Shown: positions 8,190 through 17,851, numbered from the stretch's first letter. The stretch: DNA of 64,000 nucleotides from Pseudomonas cichorii (GCF_003700275.1 NZ_RBRE01000028.1:62001-126000), one strand, 5' to 3'. Made by a program: numbers and translations. The notes: a model not told the origin generated them from the letters alone.

Positions 8190-8960
8190 CTGTTCCGCTT
8201 CGGCAGGCTCGACCGGCTCGGCGCTGAAGGTCGCCGGTTCTACTGGTGCTGCCACAGGTTCACTGCCCGCTGCCGGGATTGGAGTTTCCGGGACTGCCTC
8301 GACTTTCGGTGCCTCCTCAACCGGCTTGGGCGCTACAGCGGCTGGAGCAACTGGAGCCGCAACCGGAGCCGGAGCGGCTTCAGGCACACCCAGGTCAGCC
8401 TTGGGTTTCTCGACGATATGCGCCGCCTGCTTCACTTCCGGAGGCAGGAAGTTTTCTACCAATCCGAAAAAGCGCTCATAGAACTTGGCCGAGGCAACCG
8501 TCTCACTGGCAACCTTGACCATCGAATCATCGGTAGAACCGATCGGCATCGATACCGACCCCAGCACACCTACCCCCAGGCTGGCCGAGTTATTGGTCTT
8601 CTTCAGCGCATAACGGTCCTGCAGGGCGTTGGCGAACATGGTCGAACCGGCCCCACCGACATCGGCGGCACAGACCAGATTGAAGCTGATCTCGATATGT
8701 GTCTCACCCGTCTGCTGGAAGCTCTTGCGACCGCTGATCATTTTCGGATCATTGCTGGTAATGATGTAGCCCTGGCTGAGCAAGGCACGTCGCCCGGCTT
8801 CACAGGACGAATCATCGCTGGCCGGATAGCTTCTGGAGAAAGTCCCTGCATCATCGAAATGCTCATGATCGTAAACGGCCTGCTTGGGCGACGAACAGCC
8901 AGCAGCGAGCAGCAGGACGGACGTCCAGCATGCAGTACGAAAGTTCAGTAACTTAAACAT
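8181..8960 (-). CDS. DUF2242-type lipoprotein
   Basis: A 259-aa protein with a lipoprotein signal peptide ending in the lipobox LAAGCSS (Cys at about residue 22), so it is probably anchored to the outer membrane. The middle part (about 40-175, SCEAGRRALLSQGYIITSND, MISGRKSFQQTGETHIEISF) resembles the DUF2242 lipoprotein family from memory. The last 80 residues are a low-complexity Ala/Pro/Val/Glu tail of the kind used to reach through peptidoglycan. Function unknown. The extreme 3' end overlaps the REP element. Confidence 0.85.
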   Translation of the reverse strand: MFKLLNFRTACWTSVLLLAAGCSSPKQAVYDHEHFDDAGTFSRSYPASDDSSCEAGRRALLSQGYIITSNDPKMISGRKSFQQTGETHIEISFNLVCAADVGGAGSTMFANALQDRYALKKTNNSASLGVGVLGSVSMPIGSTDDSMVKVASETVASAKFYERFFGLVENFLPPEVKQAAHIVEKPKADLGVPEAAPAPVAAPVAPAAVAPKPVEEAPKVEAVPETPIPAAGSEPVAAPVEPATFSAEPVEPAEAEQPQ

Positions 8961-9135
8961 CGAGGATCCTGGGGAAGATAACTGTCAGCAGAACTGCAGA
9001 CCGGGAAAACGTCGGTAAGTCTGCAACAAGGGCAGCGCAGGATCAACGCAGACAGTGAAAAGATGCTGATACAAATGGCGAAATATTCGTGTCCAGGCTT
9101 TGCAATGAGCAACCAGCGCTGTAATCCGCCCTATC

Positions 9136-10038
9136 TCAACCCCGATCCCACAGCGGCTCGGGGGCAAAGCGCTCAGCCAGGAAGTCCAGCAGCGCCCGCA
9201 AGGCCGAGGACATGTGTTTGCGGGAGGTGTAGACCGCATGGATGCTCAGTTCCAGTGGCTGGTACTGGCTCAGCAGCGGCAGCAACTGCCCGCTCTTGAT
9301 GAGCGGAGCAGCCAGATACGTGGGTAATAGCGCAATACCTGCACCGCACAGCGCAGCTTGCAGGGACGTGATCGCGTCATTGGTGCTGAGGTTGCCCTTG
9401 ACCGCGACGCTGCATGGCACTCCCTTATGGGTGAAATGCCAAAGGCTGCTGCTGTGATAGGAATGGGTCAGGCAATTATGCAGGGCCAGGTCTTCAATGC
9501 GCCTGGGCGTCGAGTGCGCCTGCAGATAAGACGGCGAAGCACAGACCACGGATCGGCATGTGGTCAGGCGTCGTGCAATCAGGTTGGGGTCCAGGTCGTT
9601 GGTGATGCGAATGGCCAGATCCAGGCGTTCGTCGACCAGGTTCACGGTCCGGTCCAGCAACATCATGTCGACACGCACCTGTGAATAACGGCCGACGAAC
9701 TCGGTGATCGCCTGGGTCAGTTGAGCCTGGCCAAACGACGTGCTGGAGGTGATGCGCAACAATCCTTTCGGCTCATCTTCGGGGGCGGAAACGACTGCGC
9801 GCATGTCGTCCGCCAGATCCAGCATCCGCCGACACAACGGCAGGACCTCGGCACCTGCGGCAGTCAGGTTCAGGCGCCGCGTGGTGCGGTGCATGAGCCG
9901 CGCACCGGTCCACTCCTCCAGCTCGGCCAGAAACCGGGAGATGGCCGGCCGTGACACACCGAGTTTATCCGCAGCAGCGGTCTGGCTGCCGCAGTCGACA
10001 ACGGTGACGAACGCCTGCATGGCCTGCAACTTGTCCAT
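9136..10038 (-). CDS. LysR-family transcriptional regulator
   Basis: A 300-aa protein with an N-terminal winged HTH (MQAFVTVVDCGSQTAAADKLGVSRPAISRFLAELE, residues 7-41), then the LTAAGAEVLP linker and a periplasmic-binding-like effector domain. It belongs to the subgroup with RTTRRLNLT after the HTH, often linked to small oxidoreductase or hydrolase genes. It is divergent from the MBL-fold gene at 10142 (about 100 bp apart), its most likely target. Confidence 0.9.
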   Translation of the reverse strand: MDKLQAMQAFVTVVDCGSQTAAADKLGVSRPAISRFLAELEEWTGARLMHRTTRRLNLTAAGAEVLPLCRRMLDLADDMRAVVSAPEDEPKGLLRITSSTSFGQAQLTQAITEFVGRYSQVRVDMMLLDRTVNLVDERLDLAIRITNDLDPNLIARRLTTCRSVVCASPSYLQAHSTPRRIEDLALHNCLTHSYHSSSLWHFTHKGVPCSVAVKGNLSTNDAITSLQAALCGAGIALLPTYLAAPLIKSGQLLPLLSQYQPLELSIHAVYTSRKHMSSALRALLDFLAERFAPEPLWDRG

Positions 10039-10141
10039 ATTCGACCGATTTCAGAAACAAACATGGGCCTAATCTAGCGTTTTTCAGCTCATAAATCTCA
10101 ACTAACCTGCTGACTCCCAACACAGTCCAATGGAGTCTTTC

Positions 10142-11020
10142 ATGCTACCGCTACGTGCACGACGCTTGTTTGCCAGTATCGCCCTGCTCGGTTTCGCCAG
10201 CACCAGCCTGGCGGCCCAGCCTTTGAAACTGGACGTCTACAATCCCGGGACCGAGGCGATTTTTCCGGTGTCGTCGGTGCTGGTCAGCGCCGAGAAGGAT
10301 GCCATCCTGGTCGATGCCCAGTTTGCCAAACCGCAGGCCGAACAAATCGTGGAGAAGATCCGCAAGAGCGGCAAGAACCTGACCACCATCTACATCAGCC
10401 ATGGTGACCCGGATTACTATTTCGGCCTGCAAACCATTACCGAGGCCTACCCTGCAGCCAAAGTCGTCGCCAGCGCCAAAACCGTTGCCCATATCAAGCA
10501 GACCATGGACGGCAAGCTGGCCTACTGGGGACCGAAACTGGGTGACGGCGCGCCGAGCCGAATCATCGTCCCGGAAGTGCTCAAGGGCAGCCATCTGCAG
10601 CTTGAGGGGCATGAGTTACAGATCATTGGCCTTGATGGCCCGCAGCCTGACCGGACCTTCGTGTGGATACCGTCCATCAAGGCCGTGGTTGGCGGCGTAG
10701 TGCTGGCCAGCAACATTCATGTGTGGATGGCCGACACCCAGAGTGCCAAGTCGCATCAAGACTGGCTGGCAACCCTGGCCAGCATCGAAAAGCTCAGGCC
10801 TGCGATCATCGTGCCGGGCCATTTCCTGACCGGCGAACAGAAGCCGGAACAATCCCCCGCCTTTACCGCTGCCTATATCAAGACCTTTGATGCAGAAACC
10901 GCCAAGGCCAGGGACTCCGCAGAATTGATCAAGGCAATGAAAGCGCATTATCCAAAACTGGCGGAAGAGTCTTCGCTGGAACTGAGCGCCAAGGTAGCCA
11001 AGGGCGAGATGAAGTGGTGA
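10142..11020 (+). CDS. Secreted MBL-fold metallo-hydrolase-like protein with altered metal motif
   Basis: A 292-aa protein starting MLPLRARRLF with GGAG at 10132; an upstream in-frame ATG at 10130 would overlap the ribosome site. A Sec signal peptide ends near ASTSLAAQP. The body has metallo-beta-lactamase layout: ILVDAQFAKPQAEQI, then YISHGDPDYYFG, and later IIVPGHFLTG. The canonical HxHxDH is here HGDPDY, so two of the three zinc histidines are replaced by Asp and Tyr. It may bind one metal, bind differently, or be non-catalytic. Probably periplasmic; likely controlled by the divergent LysR. Confidence 0.8.
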   Translation: MLPLRARRLFASIALLGFASTSLAAQPLKLDVYNPGTEAIFPVSSVLVSAEKDAILVDAQFAKPQAEQIVEKIRKSGKNLTTIYISHGDPDYYFGLQTITEAYPAAKVVASAKTVAHIKQTMDGKLAYWGPKLGDGAPSRIIVPEVLKGSHLQLEGHELQIIGLDGPQPDRTFVWIPSIKAVVGGVVLASNIHVWMADTQSAKSHQDWLATLASIEKLRPAIIVPGHFLTGEQKPEQSPAFTAAYIKTFDAETAKARDSAELIKAMKAHYPKLAEESSLELSAKVAKGEMKW

Positions 11021-11074
11021 GCATGCAGTGAACGGCGCCTGTCGAGAGGCAGGCTGCGTTCCTGAATCGCAGGC

Positions 11075-11110
11075 AAAAAAAAGCGACCGGTTAAGGTCGC
11101 TTTTTCTTTT
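11075..11110 (+). terminator. Rho-independent terminator
   Basis: AAAAAAAGCGACC-GGTTAA-GGTCGCTTTTTCTTTT lies about 55 bp after the MBL-fold stop. It is also the last clearly core-type element before the mosaic region. Confidence 0.9.
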
Positions 11111-11703
11111 GCTTCAAGGAGTTCAAGGCCTTGAAGCTTTGTATGGCGCAGCGGACGGGATCATGACTCATCCTCTAACTCATTGAACGCTCTAAATTTT
11201 TAAAAATTTTCGAATCAACGATGGACTTGATTGTGTACTTATAATGAGCGTCTGGCAATCTAAGAATTCTTTTTTGGGCAGGACGACTCAAACTCTCTCC
11301 CAGGGCAGTGGTAGTAGAGGACTTGCACCTCCAAGTTTAGAAGGGATCTAGCATGACGTGCGTGTTGTCGGTCTGCACCCAGGTGCTACCAAGACCGAAC
11401 GTAAAATCTCTCAACCCCAAGCACGTGTGGCGAAAGAGCTTGGGGATGCTGGTCGTTTGGGAGGAGTACGTCGCCAAGTAGTCATAAGGTCGACTGGTTG
11501 AATCACAGGAGATTGCCAATACTGCGGTGGTTCTCTGCTCCCCTACCCGACCTCTTCCCACATCAATGCTTTACCGTGGACGGGAGTTCTACTGACGGAA
11601 TGGTGTAACCAGTAGATCCAACCAAGCCCCAGACTCGGGTTGAATCGGCGCCAAGGGAACAGCACTCACCGATGCGCTGAACCACAGCGCTCGAGCCCTT
11701 CGC
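11111..11703. other. About 590 bp without a recognisable gene
   Basis: Only short open frames are present and none has a convincing start site or family resemblance. The stretch lies at the transition from core-like DNA to the mosaic region and begins with an AT-rich patch (about 11190-11280). I see no tRNA or attachment repeat in it. It is probably eroded insertion DNA. Confidence 0.5.
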
Positions 11704-12333
11704 TCAACGGGTGATCTGGCGTACGCCAAGTCCGATAAGAAGCACACCACAAATGCGGTCGACAGTTCTCTTGGCGTTTTGGTAGGCCTTGGCAATGGTC
11801 GCATGCGACAGGACGAGCGCGACCAGTCCGTACCAGCACAGAGCCGTGGCGCCGACTGCCGCAAGCATCGCCAAAAAAGTAGCCGTCGATACATGCGCAG
11901 GTGCCGCTGAGGAAAATATAGCGGCGAAGAATGCTATAGATTTTGGGTTCATGGTATTCATGGCGGCACCTTGAAAAAAGGCAGCACGAAGGCCGGTTGA
12001 TTTAGGCTTCATCTGTGGTTTAGCACCCGCGGTACGCGAAGCAATGATGAGCCTCAATCCAAACCATACCAGGTAGGCGCCGCCGGCGATCTTTACTGCC
12101 GCTGCGAGCCATGGGAAGAGCTTGAACACCATGCCGATGCCGAAAATCGCACAAGTGGCCCAAATCAGGTTGACCGCGACGATGCCCATTACGAATGCGA
12201 TTGCATCAGTACGGCAGCCCGACACAGCCTTATGAACAACGGCAACGAAACTCGGGCCAGGAATCATCACACCTACTGCAGAAACCGTTAACACCGTTAC
12301 GACAGCCGAAATATCAAACATCGCCATCTCCAT
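11704..12333 (-). CDS. LysE/RhtB-family amino acid exporter
   Basis: About 207-209 aa depending on which ATG is used; the codons for MEMAMFDIS offer three close ATGs at 12333, 12327 and 12321. The family signature VMIPGPSFVAVVHKAVSGCR lies near the N-terminus, followed by GIVAVNLIW, AYLVWFGLRLI, NPKSIAFFAAIF and a C-terminal GVLLIGLGVRQI, consistent with six membrane helices. It exports amino acids or related metabolites across the inner membrane. It stands alone among degraded sequence, yet its frame is intact. The specific substrate is unknown. Confidence 0.88.
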   Translation of the reverse strand: MEMAMFDISAVVTVLTVSAVGVMIPGPSFVAVVHKAVSGCRTDAIAFVMGIVAVNLIWATCAIFGIGMVFKLFPWLAAAVKIAGGAYLVWFGLRLIIASRTAGAKPQMKPKSTGLRAAFFQGAAMNTMNPKSIAFFAAIFSSAAPAHVSTATFLAMLAAVGATALCWYGLVALVLSHATIAKAYQNAKRTVDRICGVLLIGLGVRQITR

Positions 12334-12589
12334 CGAAGAAAGCTTCACCCAAGCCAGCTGGTATCTAAACATCCAAGTGTATCGCTGCCAATGATCGTGT
12401 CGACCTTCTGCGATTCAACCTCCCCCAGAAGCGATGCTAACACTCCCGGCTGCACGACAGCCATGCTGCCCCACGCGAGACAGCTCCTAGAAGCTGGACA
12501 GTCTGTTGATCTCATTGCAGCCCCCCCCGAGGCGGGATCGTCACTTGGCAGCTTCTCATCTGCTGGAACAAAAAAGCTCGGTTACATGG

Positions 12590-12750
12590 CTTTCACCTTG
12601 GCCATCTCACCGTTCCACTCACCGGCGATCACTTCCGTACTGGCTTCCTTCTCGAACGGCGTGTAGACAGCCGTGATCTGAGCATCCTTACTCGCCCCGC
12701 CGTACGAGATAACGGTGACGCTTTGTGCCATCGCATTCCCCGCGATTAGC
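12590..12750 (-). pseudogene. Fragment of a PotD-like ABC solute-binding protein (5' end)
   Basis: The reading AQSVTVISYGGASKDAQ followed by AVYTPFEKEAS and EWNGEMAKVKAM matches the mature N-terminus of PotD/PotF-type periplasmic binding proteins. A partial signal peptide (LRLIAGNAMA) precedes it. The frame ends in a stop directly after KVKAM, so only about 50 of about 350 residues remain. It is fused upstream to an aminotransferase fragment, apparently by deletion. Confidence 0.7.
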
Positions 12751-12972
12751 CGCAGCACAGGACACTGGGTTGTTACCGAAGGTATTGAGGTAGCGAGCGG
12801 TACGGCCGAACTCTTCGACGACATCAGAGCGCATGACCGCGGCGGCGATCGGCTGACCATTACCCATGGTCACGATATCGGGATCGACGCCGTTGCGCTG
12901 GAAGCCCCGAAGATGGGAGCCAGTGCGCCCGAAGCCGGATTGGACTTCGTCGGCGATGTACAGCAGGCCTCC
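12748..12972 (-). pseudogene. Fragment of a class III aminotransferase
   Basis: Translation gives LLYIADEVQSGFGRTGSHL, then GFQRNGVDPDIVTMGNGQPIAA and TARYLNTFGNNPVSCAAAN. This is the unmistakable PLP-site core of a class III (omega) aminotransferase, but without N- and C-terminal parts. Its end runs into the solute-binding fragment. Decayed remnant of an amine or amino acid utilisation locus. Confidence 0.75.
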
Positions 12973-13159
12973 ACATCGCAGTCACCGTTATTCCTAAAGG
13001 CATCGTCCGGGAAATGATTCGTCGTGCACCAGAATTTGTGCCTAACCCTGAGAGGCTCTTACCAGCTTTATGCAACCGTCGATGATGAACTTCTGGTGCT
13101 GGGGTACGGAGGCATCAACGATGCCAGATTGCCCCGACGGTTCAGCGCCTGAGCCAGCT

Positions 13160-13261
13160 CTACGACTCGATAACAACAGGATAACCGCGAATGCCCCCTA
13201 GCCCTTCCAACTCACGAACACGTTGTTGGCATGGGCTCTCACTCAAGCGCACAAGTGAGGC
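13160..13261 (-). pseudogene. Lrp/AsnC HTH fragment overlapping the M81 3' end
   Basis: Frame reads ASLVRLSESPCQQRVRELEG and GIRGYPVVIES then stop. This is the recognition helix region of an Lrp/AsnC regulator (compare LSESPCWRRVKRLE). Only about 33 codons remain. It overlaps the last codons of the M81 gene in another frame, showing that a deletion joined the two. DNA from 12973 to 13159 holds nothing I can assign. Confidence 0.6.
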
Positions 13262-14783
13262 GAGTTTTTAGGATACTAGGCACAAATTCAGGGCCGCATG
13301 GCTTCAGCCTCATTCCAGGCTTGAGATTTTTCCAAGGCAAGTCAGCGGGATCCGCCAACATTGGCCCAGGGGCCTTAGCCACTAATACCGCTCGTGCGAT
13401 CCCTTGGAAGTCAGCCCGGAAATGCACTGAGCTTTTGTTGACCAAAATATCCATTGATTCTGGCTGCACACCCGCAATCCTGTAGAGGTTTCGCTCCAGC
13501 ATCTGAGCTTTTGTAGAGCTCACTACGACAGTGATTTCGCCAATTCGCAGCGCCGCGACAGGGCCTAATTGAGCGATCATTCCATGCTTCATCGGGCCAT
13601 CGTAGCGGCATGCGCCATCTGAGAGTGATACGACCTCAAACAATCCGGTCAAGGCATCATCACCTTGCACTCCGCTTTTCCCTCCGAATGACAACTCCAG
13701 CTTGGCCCCCACCCCTGCTTGGTGGGCTTGCATCGCAATATCCGGCTCGTACATCAGACCGATGGCTGCATTTTTTGCTCCTGCGCTTATCAGCGCACGC
13801 AACATCCCCGCTGTATTTGAATCAGCACCAGCCCCGGGATTGTCCTGAGTGTCAGCAATGACCACAGGCCCGTCCCCACCTCCAACGTCAAGAATACGCA
13901 TAGCCTCCAGGACTGCTTCCTCGGGCTCCATAAACGGAACCTGCCAGTGAGCTTCATTCATGAGCATCTCGGCATACAATGCCTCCACAGCGCTCGATGC
14001 TTGCCTACCATACCCCCAGATAACGGGCCCACATTCACAGAAGTCCGCTGCAGGAAAACCTGCCGCGAAGGAGACTGAATGCACCTGTCCTGACTCATAG
14101 TGTGCCACCCGCTCGTACATAGATTTCGCCGGATCAAGCAGCGTGCACATACTATTGATCGGAATCAGGAAAGGAAGGCGGCACACGGTCAAATCGCACT
14201 CAGCCTTGGAAAAAAGCTTTTCCAAAAGGTCAGCGCATCGCTCACCAGTTTCGGCCATATCAACGTGTGGATAGGTTCTGAATGCAACAAGCGCATTTGC
14301 GGACTCAAGCATCTGTTCGGTGACGTTGGCATGGAGGTCTAGAGATGCAACGACCGGAATACAAGCGCCCACTACCTTGCGGATTCTGGCGAGAAGCTCC
14401 CCTTCCCCATCGTCGAAATGCTCAGTGACCATTGCGCCATGCAAATCTAGGTACACAGCATCAAATCCGCCGAGCGATACAGCCTCTAAGATTTCGTTTG
14501 CAATGCGCTCGAATGCATCCTCAGTGACATGAGCCGATGGGCTTGCTCCAGCCCACACTACGGGTATTACCGTCCAGCCTCGCTCCTCGGCGGACTTGAT
14601 GAAACCTCCTGCAGGAATATTTACATCACGAAGCGCAAGAAACTCTTCACCGCGCGGTAACGCAGGGTGACCCTCTCCCCGCTCAAAATTCAGAAATGCA
14701 GCTTTAGAAGGCGCGAAGGTATTCGTCTCGTGTTGAAACCCGGCCACTAAAACTTTCTTAGGCTCAGCTGCACTAGTAGTCAT
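13239..14783 (-). CDS. M81-family (MlrC-like) metallopeptidase
   Basis: A 514-aa protein beginning MTTSAAEPKKVLVAG with a strong GGAGGT upstream. It has the MlrC N-terminal domain landmarks: HETNTFAPS (residues about 18-26), DLHGAMVTEHFDDGEGELL, the metal motif DLHANVT, and the C-terminal-domain DTQDNPGAGADSNT. Family members are zinc enzymes; the named example opens linearised microcystin, but most act on unknown amide substrates. The last codons (RLTCALE) run through an lrp relic in a different frame, so the natural C-terminus was probably replaced. An MFS gene lies upstream on the same strand, 110 bp away, and is probably co-transcribed with it. Confidence 0.88.
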   Translation of the reverse strand: MTTSAAEPKKVLVAGFQHETNTFAPSKAAFLNFERGEGHPALPRGEEFLALRDVNIPAGGFIKSAEERGWTVIPVVWAGASPSAHVTEDAFERIANEILEAVSLGGFDAVYLDLHGAMVTEHFDDGEGELLARIRKVVGACIPVVASLDLHANVTEQMLESANALVAFRTYPHVDMAETGERCADLLEKLFSKAECDLTVCRLPFLIPINSMCTLLDPAKSMYERVAHYESGQVHSVSFAAGFPAADFCECGPVIWGYGRQASSAVEALYAEMLMNEAHWQVPFMEPEEAVLEAMRILDVGGGDGPVVIADTQDNPGAGADSNTAGMLRALISAGAKNAAIGLMYEPDIAMQAHQAGVGAKLELSFGGKSGVQGDDALTGLFEVVSLSDGACRYDGPMKHGMIAQLGPVAALRIGEITVVVSSTKAQMLERNLYRIAGVQPESMDILVNKSSVHFRADFQGIARAVLVAKAPGPMLADPADLPWKNLKPGMRLKPCGPEFVPSILKTRLTCALE

Positions 14784-14893
14784 GTGACCTCCACAGATAA
14801 AATCTTTGAGCGGTATATACAATAAGGTGAAAGTAGCGATCGCATTGAGCGCCACCTTACTTACACCAAGAGTGGTGCGCTGCCACTAAGCAA

Positions 14894-16192
14894 TCACTTG
14901 CTTAGGGATGGGAGCTTAATCAGAGAGAGCAAAAGTGCTCCAACAGCTAACAGTCCGACCATCACGTAAAGCCCAGCATGAAGGCTTCCAGTCACTGAAG
15001 TTGCCCACCCTATAATCGTCGGGCTGAAAAAGCCGCCCAACAAACCGATGGTATTAACCAGTGCGATTCCACCAGCCGCCACATCCCCTTTTAGGTATTT
15101 GGACGGGATAGACCAGAATACTGTGTATGCTGCGTACATCATCATCGTCGCAACAATCATGAAGAGTACTGACGCGACGATGCTGCTAGATAAATAGGTC
15201 GCCACACCCAAGCAAATTGCCGCTACTACGGCAGGCACTGCGCTATGCCATCGCCGCTCTTGATGCTTATCGGAGCTTTTACCGACCAAGAACATGCTCG
15301 CGATCGCGCCCAAGTAAGGAATGCTGGTCAGCAGACCGATGTGCATGGTATTAGAGACACCATTTTCTTTCAAAATACTTGGCAGCCAGAAGTTGACAGT
15401 GTAGATACCACAGATAAGACAGAAGTAGGCGCCTGCCATTACATAGATTCGTGGATCACCAAGTACGTGTTTAAATGAGTGATGCTTCGCCCCTGGCTGG
15501 CGAGTATGAGTTTCAAGCAAATCTTTCTCGCTTGGGGAAAGCCATTTGGCAGTATCGGGGCGATCAGCAAGTACATTCCAAACTACGAAGCCCAAGAATA
15601 CGCAAGGAATACCTTCATAGAAGAACATCCACTGCCACCCGCTGAGGCCCATCATTCCATCGCAAGCAGTCATCAGCAAAGCAGACAAAGGCCCTCCGAG
15701 TACGCCTGAAATCGGGCCGGCCATGAGAACAAGTGCCAAGGCTCGTGCCATACGAGCCTCACCATACCAGTAGGTGAGATAGAAAATCATGCCAGGAGCA
15801 AAGCCTGCTTCGAAGACGCCAAGCAAAAAACGCAAGCAGTAGAACATTCCAATGCTGTTTACAAACATCATTGCCGCAGAGGTCAACCCCCACAGTATGA
15901 GTATTCGAGCAATTGTTTTTCTTGCGCCAACTCTGGGTAACAGTAAATTGCTAGGAATCTCAAACAGTACGTAACCGATAAAAAATATTCCCGCCCCCAG
16001 ACCGTAAACAGCATCCGAGATGGATAGATCAACTTGCATTTGAAGCTTAGCAAAACTAATATTTTGTCTGTCTAGGCATGCAAAGAAGTAGCAAGCCATC
16101 AAAAGAGGGATGATTCGCCAGCTAACCTTACGGTAAAGCTGTTCAGAGGGTATATTGCCTACCGCTATTTTGGCATCGGAGAGAATTGTCAT
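14894..16192 (-). CDS. MFS transporter, anion:cation symporter (ACS) type
   Basis: A 432-aa protein with 12 predicted helices. ACS-type hallmarks include FACLDRQNISFAKLQMQ after helix 1, GAGIFFIGYVLFEIPSNLLL, FLLGVFEAGFAPGMIFYLTYWY and the helix 6-7 cytoplasmic loop. This family takes up organic acids such as tartrate, phthalate or hydroxyphenylacetate with protons. It lies upstream of the M81 gene and is divergent from LysR at 16359. The three probably form one uptake-plus-hydrolysis unit for an acidic amide, which is inference. Confidence 0.88.
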   Translation of the reverse strand: MTILSDAKIAVGNIPSEQLYRKVSWRIIPLLMACYFFACLDRQNISFAKLQMQVDLSISDAVYGLGAGIFFIGYVLFEIPSNLLLPRVGARKTIARILILWGLTSAAMMFVNSIGMFYCLRFLLGVFEAGFAPGMIFYLTYWYGEARMARALALVLMAGPISGVLGGPLSALLMTACDGMMGLSGWQWMFFYEGIPCVFLGFVVWNVLADRPDTAKWLSPSEKDLLETHTRQPGAKHHSFKHVLGDPRIYVMAGAYFCLICGIYTVNFWLPSILKENGVSNTMHIGLLTSIPYLGAIASMFLVGKSSDKHQERRWHSAVPAVVAAICLGVATYLSSSIVASVLFMIVATMMMYAAYTVFWSIPSKYLKGDVAAGGIALVNTIGLLGGFFSPTIIGWATSVTGSLHAGLYVMVGLLAVGALLLSLIKLPSLSK

Positions 16193-16358
16193 GAAGCTAT
16201 TCCCGTATGTTCTCCAGCAATGATCGACTGCCGGAAAATACTAATTGTTGTTGTGCCCGATCGTGCTCGGGATGCTTCCATCATGTTTCCCAATGCCCTT
16301 ACCAGCAAGAGCAACTGCGAGCCGAGACCGTTGCCCAGAAGGCAACACGAGGTTGAAA

Positions 16359-17267
16359 ATGCGTGAGATCAATCAGCGACGTTTGCGTTATTTCTATGAA
16401 GTCCTGACACAGGGATCGATTCGTGGCGCAGCGGACAGCTTGAACACCGCAGCGTCCGTCATCACGCGGCAGATCAAGCTCCTGGAGAGTGAGGTCGGAG
16501 CAGCATTGTTCGAACGCGTGGCACGAGGTGTCGTTCCGACTGACGCGGCGCAGCACTTGCTGGAGTACTGGCAGGCCTGCCAAGGCGAGCAAGAGCAATT
16601 CGAGATGAAGATCCAAGCATTGCAGGGTCTCGAGCACGGCGGTGTGAGAATCGCTGCGAGTGAGGGTTACATCGAGAGCCTTATAGGCGATGTGGTGAGT
16701 GATTTTTCTACCGATTACCCACGCTTGGACGTGTGGGTCGATATTCTTCCCGTTAACAGCGTTGTGAGTGATGTAATCGATGGACGCGCTCATATCGGGC
16801 TTGCTTACAATCCTCCGGCTCATCCCGACATCGAATATTGTGCAACCGCGCCGCGACCGTTATCAGTCGTTGTACATCCTACACATGAATTGGCCAGCCT
16901 CAACCGCCCACTAAAGGCGAAAGACCTTGTCAATCACAGACTGGCTACAATGCCGTCTTCGTACGGCCTTCGGCAACTGGTTCAAATGTTGGAATATTCG
17001 GAAAATATAAAATTGAAAACAGGACTCACCACAAACTCTTTGGCGGTACTTAAACAGTTCGTGAAGAAAAGTAATGAGTTCACGTTATTAGGTAAGTTTT
17101 CCGTTCAAACAGAGATATCTAATGGCGAACTCATCGCAATACCTATCGAAAATCACCTACTACAGTCTACAAAGGCGCGCATGATGGTGCGTCATGGCCG
17201 TCCTCTTACCGCTGCAGCTAACGAATTGAAGAAACGCATGATCGAACGCATGCGGATCTTCGCCTAG
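16359..17267 (+). CDS. LysR-family transcriptional regulator
   Basis: A 302-aa protein starting [12 protein letters not shown]. An open frame extends 38 codons upstream but has no family similarity. The HTH is [34 protein letters not shown] (given here as residues about 10-43). A substrate domain follows with [22 protein letters not shown] sequence. It is divergent from the MFS/M81 pair and is presumably its regulator. The 3' half is AT-richer than the 5' half. Confidence 0.88.
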   Translation: MREINQRRLRYFYEVLTQGSIRGAADSLNTAASVITRQIKLLESEVGAALFERVARGVVPTDAAQHLLEYWQACQGEQEQFEMKIQALQGLEHGGVRIAASEGYIESLIGDVVSDFSTDYPRLDVWVDILPVNSVVSDVIDGRAHIGLAYNPPAHPDIEYCATAPRPLSVVVHPTHELASLNRPLKAKDLVNHRLATMPSSYGLRQLVQMLEYSENIKLKTGLTTNSLAVLKQFVKKSNEFTLLGKFSVQTEISNGELIAIPIENHLLQSTKARMMVRHGRPLTAAANELKKRMIERMRIFA

Positions 17268-17328
17268 TAATGCAGAATGAATCGCCCCGGACTCTCTAAA
17301 CACCTTGCAAGCTCATTGTGTAAAGCTT

Positions 17329-17505
17329 TTAAAACTCTATCGGTGAAAGCTGATTGTTAAAATCATGGCGGCGTTTTACGTTGTAGAACATCTCAATGTA
17401 AACGAACATATCGCTACGAGCATCTTTTCGCGTGCTATAGATTTTTCGCTTGATCCGTTCCCGCTTAAGAAGCTGAAAAAAAAATGTTGGGTTCATGGAG
17501 CGCTT
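17329..17505 (-). pseudogene. IS3-family transposase OrfB, C-terminal relic
   Basis: Frame contains LLKRERIKRKIYSTRKDARSDMFV-type sequence followed by YIEMFYNVKRRHDFNNQLSP, the conserved end of IS3-family OrfB proteins including the DDE glutamate-helix tail. Only about 55 residues survive. It continues in frame out of the IS66-type TnpA fragment, so the two relics are fused. Confidence 0.8.
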
Positions 17506-17508
17506 ATG

Positions 17509-17835
17509 AAGAAAGGTCGCGCAGGCAACAGCACTTTCGGTTGGCCAGTTCACTTTGCCGGCGCCGCGCGGGTACTGGATTTCAACGCAGATATTTGATG
17601 ATGCTGCGTGCGAATTTGCTACGGCCAGCTGCATGGGTAACTGAATGAATGCAGGTAGCAGCGCCGTGCTTTTCTGCACTTTCCTACGAATCCATTTGTG
17701 TACGAAGTTTGCGTTGAGGCTATGGCTGAGCGCGATGCTGGCAATTGAAGCTCCGGGCTCAACACACTCTTGAATGACCTGGGCTTTTAAGAACTTGGAG
17801 TAGAAACGGCGTTGTGGAATGCATGAAATACCCGC
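17509..17835 (-). pseudogene. IS66-family TnpA relic
   Basis: Translation gives RRFYSKFLKAQVIQECVEPG, ASIASIALSHSLNANFVHKW and later IQYPRGAGKVNWPTESA. This is the small HTH protein TnpA of IS66 elements. No start codon remains in frame at the 5' end and the C-terminus is replaced by IS3 OrfB sequence. Confidence 0.75.
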
Positions 17836-17851
17836 TTAAAAGGCTAGAACT

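Noticed and set aside
11111..11703. tRNA or attachment site at the core/accessory border
   Set aside because: No cloverleaf, CCA end or direct repeat could be found by eye.
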